Assembly (NCBI GenBank): GCA_013115135.1
Contig: JABANP010000098.1
Span: forward strand, 78,268-142,267
Source of the DNA: Perkinsus olseni
Taxonomy: Eukaryota > Perkinsozoa > Perkinsida > Perkinsidae
Direction of reading: 5' to 3'
Length of the DNA: 64,000 nucleotides
Under the pieces are notes generated by a model. The model was not told where the DNA came from. It did no database searches and was given only the letters and a program-made list of their open reading frames with translations. Both the position numbers and the translations under genes were made by a program. Positions within the stretch are counted from its first letter, which is position 1. Every line of letters starts with the position of its first letter. Shown here one piece after another: positions 52,376-64,000 of the stretch.

Positions 52376-55300
52376 ATGCGTGCCGGCAGCAGCAGGAAAG
52401 CATCCTCGTCCCTCGGAGGCTCTTCTCCCCAAGGCCCCAGCAAACGAGCCACCACCGGAGGTAGCGTTGAGGACGGTGAACAGCAGTCGGCGTTCCCTGT
52501 GTCGTTCAGTGAAGGGGAAAACGATATCCAGCGCTCGAAGGAGAACCTCTTGCAGGAGCGTGCAACCCGGTAAGAGTACTCCTGATGGCCGCATCATCTT
52601 TACTGCTGAACTGGTCGAGGCGAAACTTGGAATATACATGATGTGCCGTTTACTTCGCTCTACTACTGCCGCTGCTCGGTATGGGCCTCCGCTAAACTGG
52701 AGGGGCGTTGGAATCTTAGGTCGATCCTGGGTTGACACACAAAGGGATGTCGTGACAACGCGTAGGTGCAGGTGTCAGCGCATCAGCTGCAGAGGGTGAG
52801 TTGCAGAGGCGAGTTGAGGCGCTCGGAGAGGAGGTCAGTATTCTACGCCAGCAGCTAGCTGAGAAGGAGCGGACATTGAGAGAGATCAGTAGGTAAGCGG
52901 GAACCTTTCAGGAATTTTCCGGAATTTTGATCAAAAAATATTGCGTGGTACTCGTTCTCTAGAGCGAGAACCACGATATTAGCAGAAATAGAGTACAAGA
53001 CGTGAGAGATATCCATATCATTACTGTACGAGCGTACGGGTGTACAGTAGATGACGCCCTTCACTCGCCAATGCTCATGGTTATCCTCAATGATTCACGT
53101 TGCCACTCCGGGAGTTGGTCAGAGCCTCGGCGGCCGGACGAGCTTGGTTGTGTCCTTCTGGCTGTTGGCACATCGACCATGGGCCTTCAGTGGTTGCATA
53201 GCTCCGGCTAGCATCCTTCTCAGCTACTACGATAAAGAGCTGAATGCCCAGGCGGAACAACGCCGTGCTGAGCTTGGCCGCTTTGACCTCGTCGTAGAGA
53301 TAGCGAAGCGGGATGCTATCAAGGACACCGAGAGGGATGCTCAGATTGGGTCAGAGAAGGTAGGTCCTACCATCTTTCGATGGAATCACAGGGAGACCGA
53401 GCACCTCAGCTCCGCATGAATCTGAATGACCTCCAGAATCGGTTGCAACTGCAGACGATTGAGTTGTTGCGAAGAACTCATGAGCACGAGTGAGCGTCGA
53501 GGACACAACTCCATGGGCTCTCGTGATAGCTGTGGTATTCAGGTACTCAGTCAGGTTGCACAGAGAGGAGGTTGGCTCGCTGAGGAGGCTGCTCGCCCAC
53601 ACAGCTACAAGGCAGGTGAGATCCAACTCAGACCTCAGTTGTTGACGACCATCCCTACGTGAATCTTTAGCGTGAGCAGTTCGAGAGTTTGAAAGAATCC
53701 ATGAAGTTGGAACAGAAGTCGGAGATGAAACGATATAAGGAGGGCTTCTTACGGAAAGCCACCACGGAACTTCGAGGGGGCCTCGACCAGGCTGATGTCA
53801 AAATAAAGGAGTAAGGCGATTCCTATCCAGCTTTATCGTATCGTTCACCTCCAACTCTCCAGCTTTGCTTGCAACAACCAGTCACGTGCCGGTGGTCGAG
53901 CTGGGAGTCTTATCGTGATCGGTCCCGGGGTTCCGGGGAGGAGGGTTGTGCCGGTACTTGAGTATGAACGCAATGAGCCAATCGCCAACTAGCGGTAACC
54001 GATTGAAGGAATCAAACAAGTATTTTGTTTCACTTGTGAGTAATGAAATAGAACGCCTCTAGCGCTGGAGACGATGCTAGAAAATCATCTACTCAGTAGT
54101 TTGCCGAGAGCCGGCACAGAGGTTGGCAATGGGAGAAGGCACTGAATAGGTACTCAAGTGAGATGGAGAGGTTGCAGCAAAAGCTGAGAGTATCCGAGAC
54201 CGACAAGTACAAGGCTCGAGCCGAGCTGAGGAAGGCTAAGGAAATGAGAACCGCTGCCATGAACACAGCGAGGGATGCTCGACGCGAGCTGGCCACAGTG
54301 AGACGCTTCTGCAGGAAGTCGTCTGTGAGGATTCCCTAGGTACATGAGAAAAATGAAGAACTCTTTAAATGCTGCCAAGTCCTTTACAGACAGTTGGGCG
54401 GCTCCAAAGCACTGCCAGCGCTGCCTGACGTCGGTAGCGCCCCCGTCCCAGCCCTCGAATGGCTATCCCATGCTGAGAGGACGTACGCCCTCGCTGATGC
54501 AGCAGTGGGGCAGGAGAACACTACTAGGAGTGATAGGGAGTGGGAGGGGGTCATACCTGGGGAGGGAGGTCATTGTGGTGTGGCAGGTCGGCGAGGAAGA
54601 CTGCCCGCGGGTCTGAGGCTTCCACGAGGTGCCCGCCCACCTCGCGAGAGGGTTTGCTACAGTCGCAGCTCAAACGTGCCACGCAGAAGCTGGAGGAGAT
54701 GAAGAGAACAGCAATCATCATCTCTAAAATCGAGGTCGAGGATTTATTGCCGCGATCCTGCCAACTTCGCAGGCTCACTATTATCAGATCCACAATCGAG
54801 CAGTACCTGCACGAGGCCCTGGCGAACTGCAGGTCCGAGAAGGCCGCAGCCGCGGGCTCGGCTGCGGCTGCTGTCCGAAGAATCAAGGTGAGGCGCCGGA
54901 GGGCTTTGATGGGAGAGCCCCACGAGGGGGCAGGGTCGAGTCGCAGCGTTAGGGTCTCAGTCTCTATTAGAGACTCTCTAACCTGTGCAGGGCATCATTC
55001 TAAAATCGACTAGGGAAATGTGTTCGGGTGCACCGCCGGCATGCTTGTGGGTAGGCTAGGACGATGGGAGAGATTCCGAAGGGAGAGGGTGGTGGCGAGT
55101 CGGAGCATGCGACAAATGGTGATAGCAATGGTGAGTCTTCAGCCTGTACTTGTGGACATACCACAATCTCGTCAACTCGTTTGCCCATTTGGCGGTGATA
55201 GGTTTGCCCTTGGAAGATGCCTCGGCACCGCAGACGGTCGGTGCTGCACATAGAGAGACATTCTTGACGGGTGCTGTGGACAACGACTACACCGAAGACG

Positions 55301-55713
55301 AGAACGAGGCTCCTGTCGTCCAATCTAACGTACCGTGAACGGGCCATTAGAGGTCCTCTTGGCCTGGCTTCTCAGGGTCCTGCACGCGCGGTGCCGCCTC
55401 TGCTACTGGACGGCGTCGATCGTGGGCCGACATGCGGTATGGATGAGCTGGCAGCAGCATTAGAGAGGGCTCAACTTGGAGAAGAGGTCGATCTCGATGT
55501 CGGCCAGCTGAGCTGGGAATCCAAGGAACATATCTTGCGGATGGTGAGCATCTTTGCGCACCGCGAAGGTTTCTCCCCGCCTGCAGAGAGACACCTAAGG
55601 ACGATTGTCAGATCTTCCGGCGGATCAATAGCGACCCAATGGCCGCCATCAACAACCGGGAGCGTGCCCGGCTGCGGGCCCAACTAGCCTCCTTGGGAAC
55701 AGCAGTCGTTTAA
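52376..55713 (+). CDS. Large coiled-coil protein
   Basis: The ATG at 52376 opens a Ser/Gly-rich head (SSRKASSSLGGSSPQGPSKR) with ENDIQRSKENLLQERATR. About ten further exons join in frame: GELQRRVEALGEEVSILRQQ, KELNAQAEQRRAELGRFDLV, LNDLQNRLQLQTIELLRRTH, REQFESLKESMKLEQKSEMK, SSEMERLQQKLRVSETDKYK, VHEKNEELFKCCQVLYRQLG, then LKRATQKLEEMKRTAIIIS. An acidic exon and a last exon (CQIFRRINSDPMAAINNRE) close at a TAA at 55711-55713. Near-continuous heptads predict a long rod, about 700 residues. Cytoskeletal, centrosomal or golgin-like roles fit, but none is shown. The exon at about 53.0-53.2 kb was not assigned, and the gene could be two. Confidence 0.6.
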
Positions 55714-55948
55714 TCATGCAACTCGTCACACAAGAACGATGTCTCTTTGGAAACCTTGCGGAGTTGCGTTTGTAGTTACCTTTCTCTGGGAGACACTTTT
55801 AGTAGTACACGAGCCTAGTTCATCGGCCGTGGTAGTTACAGGGCAGGAAGCGTAGCGAGGTGACTATGAGGATTTTTGTGGCGAAGGAAATCGGAATTTT
55901 GGCGAATTTTTTTCCGAAAATTCTGGGAAATTCGGATCTGAAATAGCC

Positions 55949-58681
55949 ATGAATTGTAGTTTACTTATTGAAATGGTGGTAGGAGCAGCGGCACTAAGAG
56001 GGAGGCGTCGATGTGACTCGTCCAACTCCTCCTCGTCGTTCGGCAGTGAGGAGTATCAGCTCGGCTCTAGCGTCTATCGTCGCCTCACACGCCGGTCTGC
56101 CTTTATGCATTTCGACAGGAAGGGCGTATTAGGGTGCAAAGACTGGGTAGAGAGGTACTCTCTTGGTACCAAGTTGGAGGGGCATCGAGGCTGCGTCAAC
56201 ACTGTGCTGTGGTCGGAGGATGGTAATGGGGAGGGAGGTCTCCACGGGGCGCTTGGAGCTGTCCGGGGCTGGGTCGTATCTGCTGTAGGGACGTTGCTCC
56301 TGCGCTTGATGGCCCGGAATGGGAAGTGCTAGACCGTCGTCCCCTTTGTACCGGTCGAAGCAACGACACCGGAGATCGCCCTCCAACGGCATCATCTATG
56401 GTCAGGCTCACTGGTGGTGAGTGGTAGTGACGATAAGGACGTTCGGATATGGCGGCAGTCTCTGGGGGCATCGCAGTCCTCCCCACAGTGGAAATGTAAG
56501 CTTGCTGCCTCGCAGGAGCCCATCACAGGCCTGGACAGGTGTCAACACCCTCGATACGGGCCATTCACATAACATCTTCTGTGCTACCTTTCGTGCCGGG
56601 CACCTGCGGTCGAGAGGTGAGGCTAAGGCTCCACACTTAGCGACCACTGAAATGAAGACAGGTGGTGACGTGCGCTGGAGATGGCGAGCTGCGGGACATC
56701 GACGTCGAGTCTGGCACTACGAAGGTGAGCTGTTATCACCCATCCCTTCGATTGAAACTTCCTTAAAGACATCGTACGGCACATGGCGTCACCACGTTTC
56801 TCATCACTCTTGTTGTCCATGAAATTTCCTTATCCTACTGGTGATGTCCGACCTATGAGGGTCCAGTCTTTGTAGGGGCTCGATCGGCCCAGTGAACCGT
56901 CCGCTGCAGGTCCTGCACAGCTGCCCAGGGATCTGCTTCAAGCACTGCCACGCCCCGTTCTGTCCCTCGCTGGTCCTCCTTACCAAGCAGGATGGAGGTG
57001 TCCGCCAGGTAAGACCGATGATATGTCCTCCAGTGCAGAACAGCAGCCCTACAGATCGACCTTCGCGAGGGACCTCCGCCGTCTCTGGAGAACCGAGGAA
57101 GAGGGAGGGGCGGCGTGGTGAGTTCACTTAAACCGACTCTATCGTCGCGATCTTGGCTTCTCTCGGACGAGCACGGGCCTATCTATAACGCAGGGAGGGT
57201 TTCTACCGCACCCGTCTGTGTGGCCGGATGGTTCGCTCGCGGCCCACCAGCCCTCCAAGATCGCTTAATGTCGTCTTTCAGCGTCTCTTCAATGTCAACA
57301 ACTTCCAAGAGGCCTCCTCGCGTGCCGTCAATATGTCAACTGTAGGATAGTCAATCCGATAGAGGCCCTCACCCTGCCCGGGATTGCTCTCAGGCTATCG
57401 GCTTCAACCCTGTCCAGTCCTACGTGTTTGCCCTGGGAGAGTGCTCTAAGGTCGTACGAACCTTCGACATGCGGATGGTACGCTCGGCTCTTGAGGCGGA
57501 CATGTGCCACGACGTCAGCCAGATGGCTGTACGGCAGTTCTATCCTGAGACGGTGATGGAAGGTGAGCTGGGACAGTGCACGCCTTTGCCTGTACGGGTG
57601 TCATATCAGATGCTACTGACCCTGAGGACCTAGCGCTGTCCGGCCTGTGGTGGTCCCAGGACGGCAATAGTTTACTGCTCAACTATCGAGGCTCCGATGT
57701 GTATGAAATAAGGAACATGAATAAGGTACGGCCTTGCCATCGCACAGTCTGCACTGGGTAGACTCCTGGTCCCTATGTGGTTGCTGGGCGGATCCCTGCT
57801 GATGACTCCCTGTGTAAACGATTTCAATGTCCGTACATTGAGAGGCTCTCTGTCATGTCCATCTCTTTCTCGTCGTCGGGGAGGTGGTGAAGGTATGGTA
57901 TTGGACACCGAAAACAGCCTGTGACGAAAAAATGCAGCATGAGAAAATGTGGCCGTTATGCCCTGTTGTTTCCCATCGGGGAAGCCAGGCAGCGGAAGGT
58001 GATCGTCTCGTCGGTCGTGTAGGTAGAGTCCACTACCACCGCATCATCGTCATCACCTGCCAGTAAGGGTGTGGTGGCGGTAGGAACGCCCAACCTGCGG
58101 GTATACAGCGGACGGCGGAACGAAGAAACCTTTGCCAAGGAGTGCTGCATGCTCGGTGGCGACCGGTAGGTAGCCGGCAGTAGTAGCTGATCTATGCCGA
58201 GCCCTGGGCAGGTATGTCGCTACTGGAGGGGACTGCGGTCATGTCTACATCTGGGATAGACCGACACAGAGGCTCCAGCGGAAGATCAAGGCCGACACCT
58301 TCGTCGTCAACTGTGTTGGTAAGTTCGTACCTGTACTTGCGTATCTGCGCGGGAGGCCAGCGAGCACCGTTGCGTTAGACGACGACTCTCTACAAGGAAG
58401 CTCTGACGTTCAAGACTCGAGCCTTTGTGATGTGCATGTCACAGTACTCGATGTACTCCTTCGTCGGGCCTACTCCGCAGACCCATTAGATTTCTGCAGG
58501 GTCGGGGTTTGAGTATGATCGATCATTCTCAGCCCCTCATCCTCTTGGAGAACCCTTCCTCCTCACCAGCGGCATTGACAGCGACGTTAAGATGTGGCAC
58601 ACCGGCACCATCCGACGTGCTACGCTCCTGCATATCATTCCCCATCACCCAGCCGATATATCCAGATACGCTGAAGCGTGA
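55949..58681 (+). CDS. DCAF8/WDTC1-like WD40 protein
   Basis: About twelve exons encode a WD40 propeller with the DCAF8/WDTC1 order of motifs: RRLTRRSAFMHFDRKGVLGC, KLEGHRGCVNTVLWSEDG, GSLVVSGSDDKDVRIWRQSL, VNTLDTGHSHNIFCATFRAG, VVTCAGDGELRDIDVESG, LVLLTKQDGGVRQ with IDLREG, AIGFNPVQSYVFALGECSKV with VRTFDMR, LSGLWWSQDGNSLLLNYRGS, YVATGGDCGHVYIWDR and HPLGEPFLLTSGIDSDVKMW. The 'GDCGHVYIWD ... SGIDSDVKMW' pair is diagnostic of the family. Such proteins are substrate receptors of CUL4-DDB1 ubiquitin ligases (the IDLR and FDMR segments fit the DDB1-binding WDxR box). The stop is TGA at 58679-58681. The start is 55949 or an ATG at about 55973. A TPR gene begins 53 bases downstream. Confidence 0.82.
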
Positions 58682-58733
58682 CTGCAGCTCTAACCTGCTC
58701 AACGGTGGTCCCTCCCGACCCTTGAGGGTCCGA

Positions 58734-59649
58734 ATGTTCGGCTCGCAGTGGGAAGAGCAGGTGCGCTCATCGGCCATCTTTTCCGCGTATGATGATGTGC
58801 TCCCTTCCAGGCGCCGCCCACTATTATAACGATTGAAGAGGTACGCAGTCGGATCGATCAGGCCAACAACAGGAGGCAGGATGCCAACGAGGCCTTCCGA
58901 GAATCACGGTGAGGTCGCTGGTCGGGCCCGCCTCCCAGACTCGGTTCTCATGCAGGTACGAGACAGCACTGGTGTTATATAGCGAAGTTCTCGACTTGTT
59001 ACGATACAACTCGACAGAGGAGAGCGATGAGCTCGAACGGGAGCGGTGAGCCACTGCTGACTACTGTTGAGCGATATTGAGGTTTCCCAGTACCACACCG
59101 CCTTCCGGCTTCAGCGGTAGCTTGCTGTGGTCCTTCAGGCGAGAGTGCGCAGCCATCACCTACAGTAACATGAGTGCTTGCCATATAAAGCTGTCCAGCT
59201 GGGCCGATGGGCTGGCCTCCAGTAAGACTTGTAGTTGTCAGTACGCATTGGGTCGTCACTTTGCCGCTCTGGCAGGTAACTCGGCACTTGAGCTTGAGCC
59301 CTACTTGCTGAAAGCCATCTTGCGAAGAGCTCGCTGTAAGTTTGAGCTGAACGATTTCAATGGTTGTCGCGACGACTTGAGCATAGCCGAGCATCACCGA
59401 GACATAGGGCCCTCAGGTGAGTTCCTCGTTATCGAGAGCAGGCGGGCGTCCACGAGAGTGTTGGTCGCGCTTCACGAAGTCTCGTACTGCATTGTGGATA
59501 GCGTTATGCTCCAAGCCGATAACTCCGGAGTACCTTAGTGAAGCCTTTCAGGTCTTCACGAGATTCGGAAGCTTCGGCGTGAGATAGCTGTGAAAGAACG
59601 TGAGAGTCGCCGACGAGAGCAGTCCTTCTTCGCCAGGATATTCGGCTAG
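58734..59649 (+). CDS. TPR-repeat protein
   Basis: The ATG at 58734 (MFGSQWEEQ) joins by a GTGCGC...TTCCAG intron to APPTIITIEEVRSRIDQANN. Three TPR-like helix pairs follow across in-frame exons: ANEAFRESRYETALVLYSEV, RECAAITYSNMSACHIKLSS with WADGLASSKTC, and LKAILRRARCKFELNDFNGC with RDDLSIAEHH. A charged tail (LHEIRKLRREIAVKERESRR) ends SFFARIFG and a TAG at 59647-59649. The length (about 210 residues) and the spacing of the A and B helices fit cochaperone-type TPRs. Partners are unknown. It is very close to the WD40 gene and on the same strand. Confidence 0.7.
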
Positions 59650-60293
59650 CCATTTTTCAATCGCTGTTGCTTCGATAAGACTTTGTTATACATTCACTCT
59701 CCTTCTGCTGTACCGTTATGTCATTGCTTTTCATGAAGCCGGTGAAGTGTTGTCAACTCTTGCATAGAGACGGGAAGGCCCAGACCATCATGACTGAGAA
59801 TACCGCGCGTACACGATAATGCACATTCACCTCGCTCCGTGCAGGGCCCGCTCGGCTCCAGGGCCATCGACCGAACATCGTAATGACCCGAGGAAGAATT
59901 GCTCTCGTAAATATGGTAATCCAGCCGAAGCTGCGAACCAGGATGCATGTAGACAACCCACTCTATATAGCTGTGAATCGTTGCTACTGTGTCGCCATCA
60001 AGGTTGTGGTGAATCGTAACAGTACAGCTTTCACAGGACGGGAGCAGTGTGTGAACAGTATGGATTTGGAGTGACGTGGAAGGCAACGTCTTTTAAGACC
60101 GATGCTTATGAGGCGGTTGGTGTCAGCGATGTTAGCCAAGGCTAGGACCCTCGGTAAACGAGGCAGCACGAACTCTGTCTATAGTGATTCGCAAGGAATG
60201 GCATTGAGAAGTTCACTCACCCACGATGAACTCACTAGATTCAGATTGTGGGTTGGGGTTACTAACGCGGAGCCGCAGCTAGCCAACAGCGTG
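59650..60293. other. Convergent intergenic region
   Basis: Both a minus-strand frame (59721-60086) and a plus-strand frame (60102-60410) are open here. Neither has a motif, and the second runs into the LRR gene. No gene is called. Confidence 0.4.
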
Positions 60294-62892
60294 TTAAATC
60301 GTCGCATGCATGAAAAGCTCATGTACAGAAAACGGACCAAGTCCATCAGAAATCGCATTCTTCGCAGCTGGTCTTGCCGAGGAGGAAAAGCTGAAAAAGA
60401 ACTTGCATGATCGACATCGCAGAAGAGACATGCGATTGGTAAAGCGAGCATTGATTGTCCTAACGTACACCCTACTTACAACTGATTCGACGGCGTATAC
60501 TAGCTCAGCTGAAGGGTCTTGCCCGCACTCCCTCATGAGGCATCTATGCAAGGCGGCAGTCATCTCCGTTCCTCGCGGGAGCAAGCCAAAAGTTTGTAGA
60601 ATTGCTGTATTCTCCTCGGGGCTCATCGTGTCGCTGCCATCCAGGTCCGTAGATTCCAGTGTTTCACGGGTGCTAATGCAGACCGGCAAGCATACTTTAG
60701 GAGACCCGCTCGAAACCCATTTCCGACAGTATACTATGAGAGTTTGTGCTAAGCCAGTGAGAGTACTGTCACCATCAACCACACAAGTATCCTCGGACTC
60801 AGGACCACAGTCCACGATTCCGTTCGTCCACTCAGGGAAATCGGTGCTTTGACAGATAGGGTTGCCGGCCAAGCCAAGATACTCGAGATGGCGCATCTCC
60901 TTGAGAGAATCGAACGGCAGCTGTTGGATTTGTGATAGCTCGAACTGGAAGGACCGGATGGAGGGCAACCGTTGATGCAAATCATCGGGAAGTGCGACTA
61001 ACGGAGTCGCCGTGACAGCAAGAACCTCCAGGTCTGTCAACAGCCCGATGTCCAGCGTTTCCATTGGTACAGTCACCAGGTTTAGAACCACAAGCTTTTC
61101 GAACCTCGAGACCGCATCCAAGAGAGCCCGTTGTTGATTGGTACACGAGGTCGTTGGGGCTGGGTTACGGTCTGAGATTCTGAGGTATTCTAATCTGTTG
61201 TAGAGTGACACGCGGGGCATGTCCTCCTGGATACATACGCCATCAAGATGCACGAATGCCATCCGACAGTCACAGGACTCGGAGTCGAGTATTGGATACA
61301 CCGGAAGCAAACATTCGGAATCGAAGTTCGGAATGAGTTCGTTGCAGTCACCCTTGAGCTGTGTCATTGTCACATAGATGAAACCACTGATACCAACGAC
61401 CCACAGCGTGAAGGCAATGAAGTAAGAACGTAGGCAAGTACGCCTGGGGGCGCGAGTAAGAGCGGGGTTCTTAGCGATCTCAAAGAGGTATCGATCGACG
61501 CCTATCATGTTATCCAAGGAAAGAATGGCGGGGACGAGACTCGAGAGGAAAGATACGAAGGTGTTGAACTGCAGGGCTGGCCAAGTGTCGGGGAGGAATA
61601 TGTGACCAGAGATGATGAGGTAAGCAGCAGTGAAGCTGAAGGCGGCTATAACGTCGAACAGACAAGCCCAGACTCTGTTGTTGAGAATGAGTGTTGTTGG
61701 GCCGACGACCAATACCAACATAATGAGAGTAGCCTGGGTCATGATAGCTGTTCGTTCCGCCACAAGAATTTTATCCCCTGTGACGGAACGACCACCAAGT
61801 TCAACCAGTCGGATGATTTGCAGCACAGTGTCCAAGATCTGAAGACCGAAATAACCATGCCAGAACCACTCCCCGCCCAGCTCGAATTTCTTCCTCAGAG
61901 TAGCGGCGACTAGAATGATCCGCTGTGAGATGGTATTGTCAGACTCATCCTCGCACGTACTAACTCCATTAGGGACATCACTTCTCAGAATACTCAACTT
62001 TATTTTGTCGCTCATCAGCAACGTCTTCACCACCGTCGCTGCTCGAGCCAACGAGATCAGCCCAATGGACCCGAGTATGATAGATTCCATCACACCAGCA
62101 GCTGTGACCTCATAGCGTGTATTCTTTGGCTTCGTAAGGGCCTCTGGGGCGAGAGTGTCCAACTCGTCAGCTGTAGGAGGTACTGGTACAATGAATTGAG
62201 CGTAGCATTGTATGCCACAAATAAAGGCGAGGAGTACCTAGTTAAGAACGAGCAACCACAACCCTCCGACGCCACGGACGAAATTCCGAGGCAACAAGGT
62301 CATTGAAGCCACATCATCACGGAGTATGAGTGGCCAAGTACGTGTAAGGGCGAGCATTCTATCGTACTGGACTCACCAAAAGGAGGAGGAGGCCTAGTCT
62401 GTAAGGCGTGTTGTACTTGTCGACCAGAACTATGGCCATGAACTGCAAGGTAGATTGGCGAGCCGCCAAACGCCGTTCCCTCTGAGGTAAGTCTGCTTGA
62501 GTTGTTCAACTTCGTCGAAACAGCTCACTTGCGTAAATGATGGTCTCCGAGTGTCCAACTCCTTGATAATATTCTCAACGTCATCGTCATTCTCATCGAA
62601 AACAATCTCGTGCGTCACGGGTTCCTCCTCGTTTTCAGGTAGCTCTGCCCCCTTGCTTCATGTTCTGGTGATCCTAACTCTGCCTGTTCGTCCTCATCAC
62701 CACCATGAGTTTCTCTTGGAGGATCTGAAAGAAGTGCCAGGGATCGTGGATCATAGCCAACCAGACTGCGTTACCATCGTCTTCACGATGCCCGTCCAGT
62801 GGTACTGCATCAACAACGGCAGTTTTCGCGGTACTGTCCTCCGTAACCGCCGGAAGACGAGTGGTGTTGTCACATTCAGTAGGAGCTTCCAT
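60294..62892 (-). CDS. Multipass membrane protein with leucine-rich repeats
   Basis: The minus-strand gene starts at the ATG at 62892 (MEAPTECDNTTRLPAVTEDS). Short exons give LPENEEEPVTHEIVFDENDD, then FMAIVLVDKYNTPYRLGLLL. A main exon runs to a TAA at 60294-60296. Hydrophobic helices include VLLAFICGIQCYAQFIV, SIILGSIGLISLARAATVV, TQATLIMLVLVVGPTTLIL, VWACLFDVIAAFSFTAAYLI and FIAFTLWVVGISGFIYV. An extracytoplasmic part follows with Cys pairs (SESCDCRMAFVHLDG), then LRRs (LEKLVVLNLVTVPMETLDIG, LLTDLEVLAVTATPLVALP, MRHLEYLGLAGNPI). The total is about 780 residues. LRR ectodomain proteins of this kind are common in protists and probably act as surface receptors or adhesins. Ligand and function are unknown. 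Confidence 0.72.
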
Positions 62893-64000
62893 GTCCGCTA
62901 GTGCAGCAACGACGAGAGATGCGTCGCATACAAAACGCAATAGCTAAGGCTGGACTCGTAGCATAGCTAATGGGCTGTTGAGTAGCCGGAAGTTCTTAGT
63001 CAGAACAGAGGCTATCTCGCTTCGAGATCCCTGTCTTATTGCCGGTTCGGCAGGTTTTCAGTACAAAACACAGCGGATGCTTAATGGAATTTCAAGGGAG
63101 ATCAAAGACCATTTTCGAGGGACGAACCTCGCTCGCCCAAATGTCGACAATTGCGCTGCCGGTCCCGCCTGAAAATGGTGAATCCTCAAGACGCGCTCCG
63201 CCGCATCGCATCAGTCAACTGGGAGTGTTGGGTGAGACTGTGGTGTAAATTAGCCCGAGACCCGAAGACCAGCAGACATCGCCAGGATGTCCAACACACT
63301 TCGGGCCAGCGGCCAATACAACACCGCAGTCACATTGCCTGGCACGCAAGCACACAGGCAATGTCTCCCCAGATAACTAACCAAGGGTAAAAGAAAAATT
63401 TCCTCGGAACCGGCCCGGAAGACCTTCTCACGCCGGGTTCCGCTCCTTAACCACGAACGCAACATATCGTTGCTACCACTTTGGTCGATTACGGGGGGCG
63501 CGCGAATAGCTCGCGCACAAACGATGCTTGCTACGCTTGCTTGAACTTGCTCCAGGCAAAGCCCGGACCTTCACTGAAAATGGTGAAGGGCGAGAAAATC
63601 CGTATTTGTGAGTTTTTGTCCCACTAAAGGTGGTGAAACCCTGAAAGTGGTGAACAACAGTCTCGCCCGCCTCGAGATGAACAAAATTTAGTGATATGGG
63701 CAATTTAGTACCACTCCTTCTCAAACCAACCCAACTTTCTATCGGCAGTCCCTCACATAGAGCTCTACTACTACTACGTGGTCGTGGTAGTACTACGTGG
63801 TCGAGTTATGGGTTACTCGGTGGGTATCGGGGAGTGCGATGAATTTAGTGACCGCGTCTATTTTCTCGCGAATACCTCCGACTACCACGAGTCGTGGCCC
63901 ACGACAAGCTCGCGTATATTGCAAGTCTTGCGACGACTTGGTCGGGTGCAAACGCTGTATTGCTCTGTTTAAGTTATCTTGTGCCATGTTTATCTTGTAC
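62893..64000. other. 3' end of window, no gene supported
   Basis: Short frames only. A GAAAATGGTGAA-like phrase recurs at about 63170, 63576, 63630 and 63645, and a palindromic CTACTACTACTACGTGG / GTGGTAGTACTACGTGG block lies at 63767-63803. Neither matches a known element. A gene start upstream of the LRR gene could lie here. Confidence 0.4.

Noticed and set aside
60102..60410. Plus-strand 102-codon basic frame
   Set aside because: Its 3' third overlaps the LRR gene antisense, and it has no start context or motif that distinguishes it from a chance frame.
1..64000. CRISPR array, prophage, IS element or bacterial operon
   Set aside because: No regularly spaced repeats, no transposase or phage genes, and pervasive spliceosomal introns show eukaryotic nuclear DNA.

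Overview
The window looks like intron-dense nuclear DNA of a protist, most likely an alveolate of the Perkinsus type. The basis is about 50% GC, dozens of GT-AG introns of only about 35-75 bases, genes packed on both strands with gaps often under 300 bases, and a eukaryotic gene set that includes a CRT-like transporter, a PRP4-type kinase and a Mei2-type RRM protein. The genus is an inference. No bacterial operon, rRNA, bona fide tRNA, transposase or CRISPR array was seen. Almost every gene below was rebuilt by joining exons by eye, so ends and internal boundaries are approximate unless stated.

Layout. 0.8-3.2 kb (+): an unknown 3' exon, then a four-helix RING-H2 ubiquitin ligase. 3.5-9.2 kb (-): three diverged tandem copies of a secreted GNAT acetyltransferase gene, one of them broken, ending in an unknown gene whose tail was copied with the array. 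9.9-15.8 kb (+): a coiled-coil gene, a TMTC-like mannosyltransferase/TPR membrane protein and a small basic gene crossed by an in-frame TGA. 15.9-21.4 kb (-): a polynucleotide-kinase-like gene, a TBC Rab-GAP with a coiled-coil tail, a coiled-coil gene and a CUE-domain gene. 22.4-29.5 kb (+): two low-complexity genes, a Mei2-like RRM protein and an RBBP6/Mpe1-like polyadenylation factor. 30.7-36.7 kb (-): a SAP protein, a cap 2'-O-methyltransferase of the poxvirus-VP39 family, a small gene overlapping it by four bases, and a PRP4-type kinase with an SR-rich head. 37.9-47.6 kb (+): an alpha/beta hydrolase, a large intronless FCP/NIF phosphatase, a BtpA-PRTase fusion, an unknown gene and a CRT-like transporter. 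47.9-55.7 kb: coiled-coil genes, a diverged direct repeat and an unknown minus-strand gene. 55.9-59.6 kb (+): a DCAF8-like WD40 gene and a TPR gene. 60.3-62.9 kb (-): a membrane LRR protein.

Themes. RNA processing dominates 25.6-36.7 kb (Mei2-like, RBBP6, SAP, cap methyltransferase, PRP4 kinase), and protein turnover or trafficking recurs (RING, CUE, TBC, DCAF). No joint pathway can be claimed from adjacency alone.

The main oddities are single-base frame shifts inside otherwise well conserved domains (mostly apparent +1), two introns that seem to start with GA, scattered tRNA-like B-box elements, a VP39-family methyltransferase in a cellular genome, and the BtpA-PRTase fusion. The frame shifts could be assembly errors, and that is the first thing to test.
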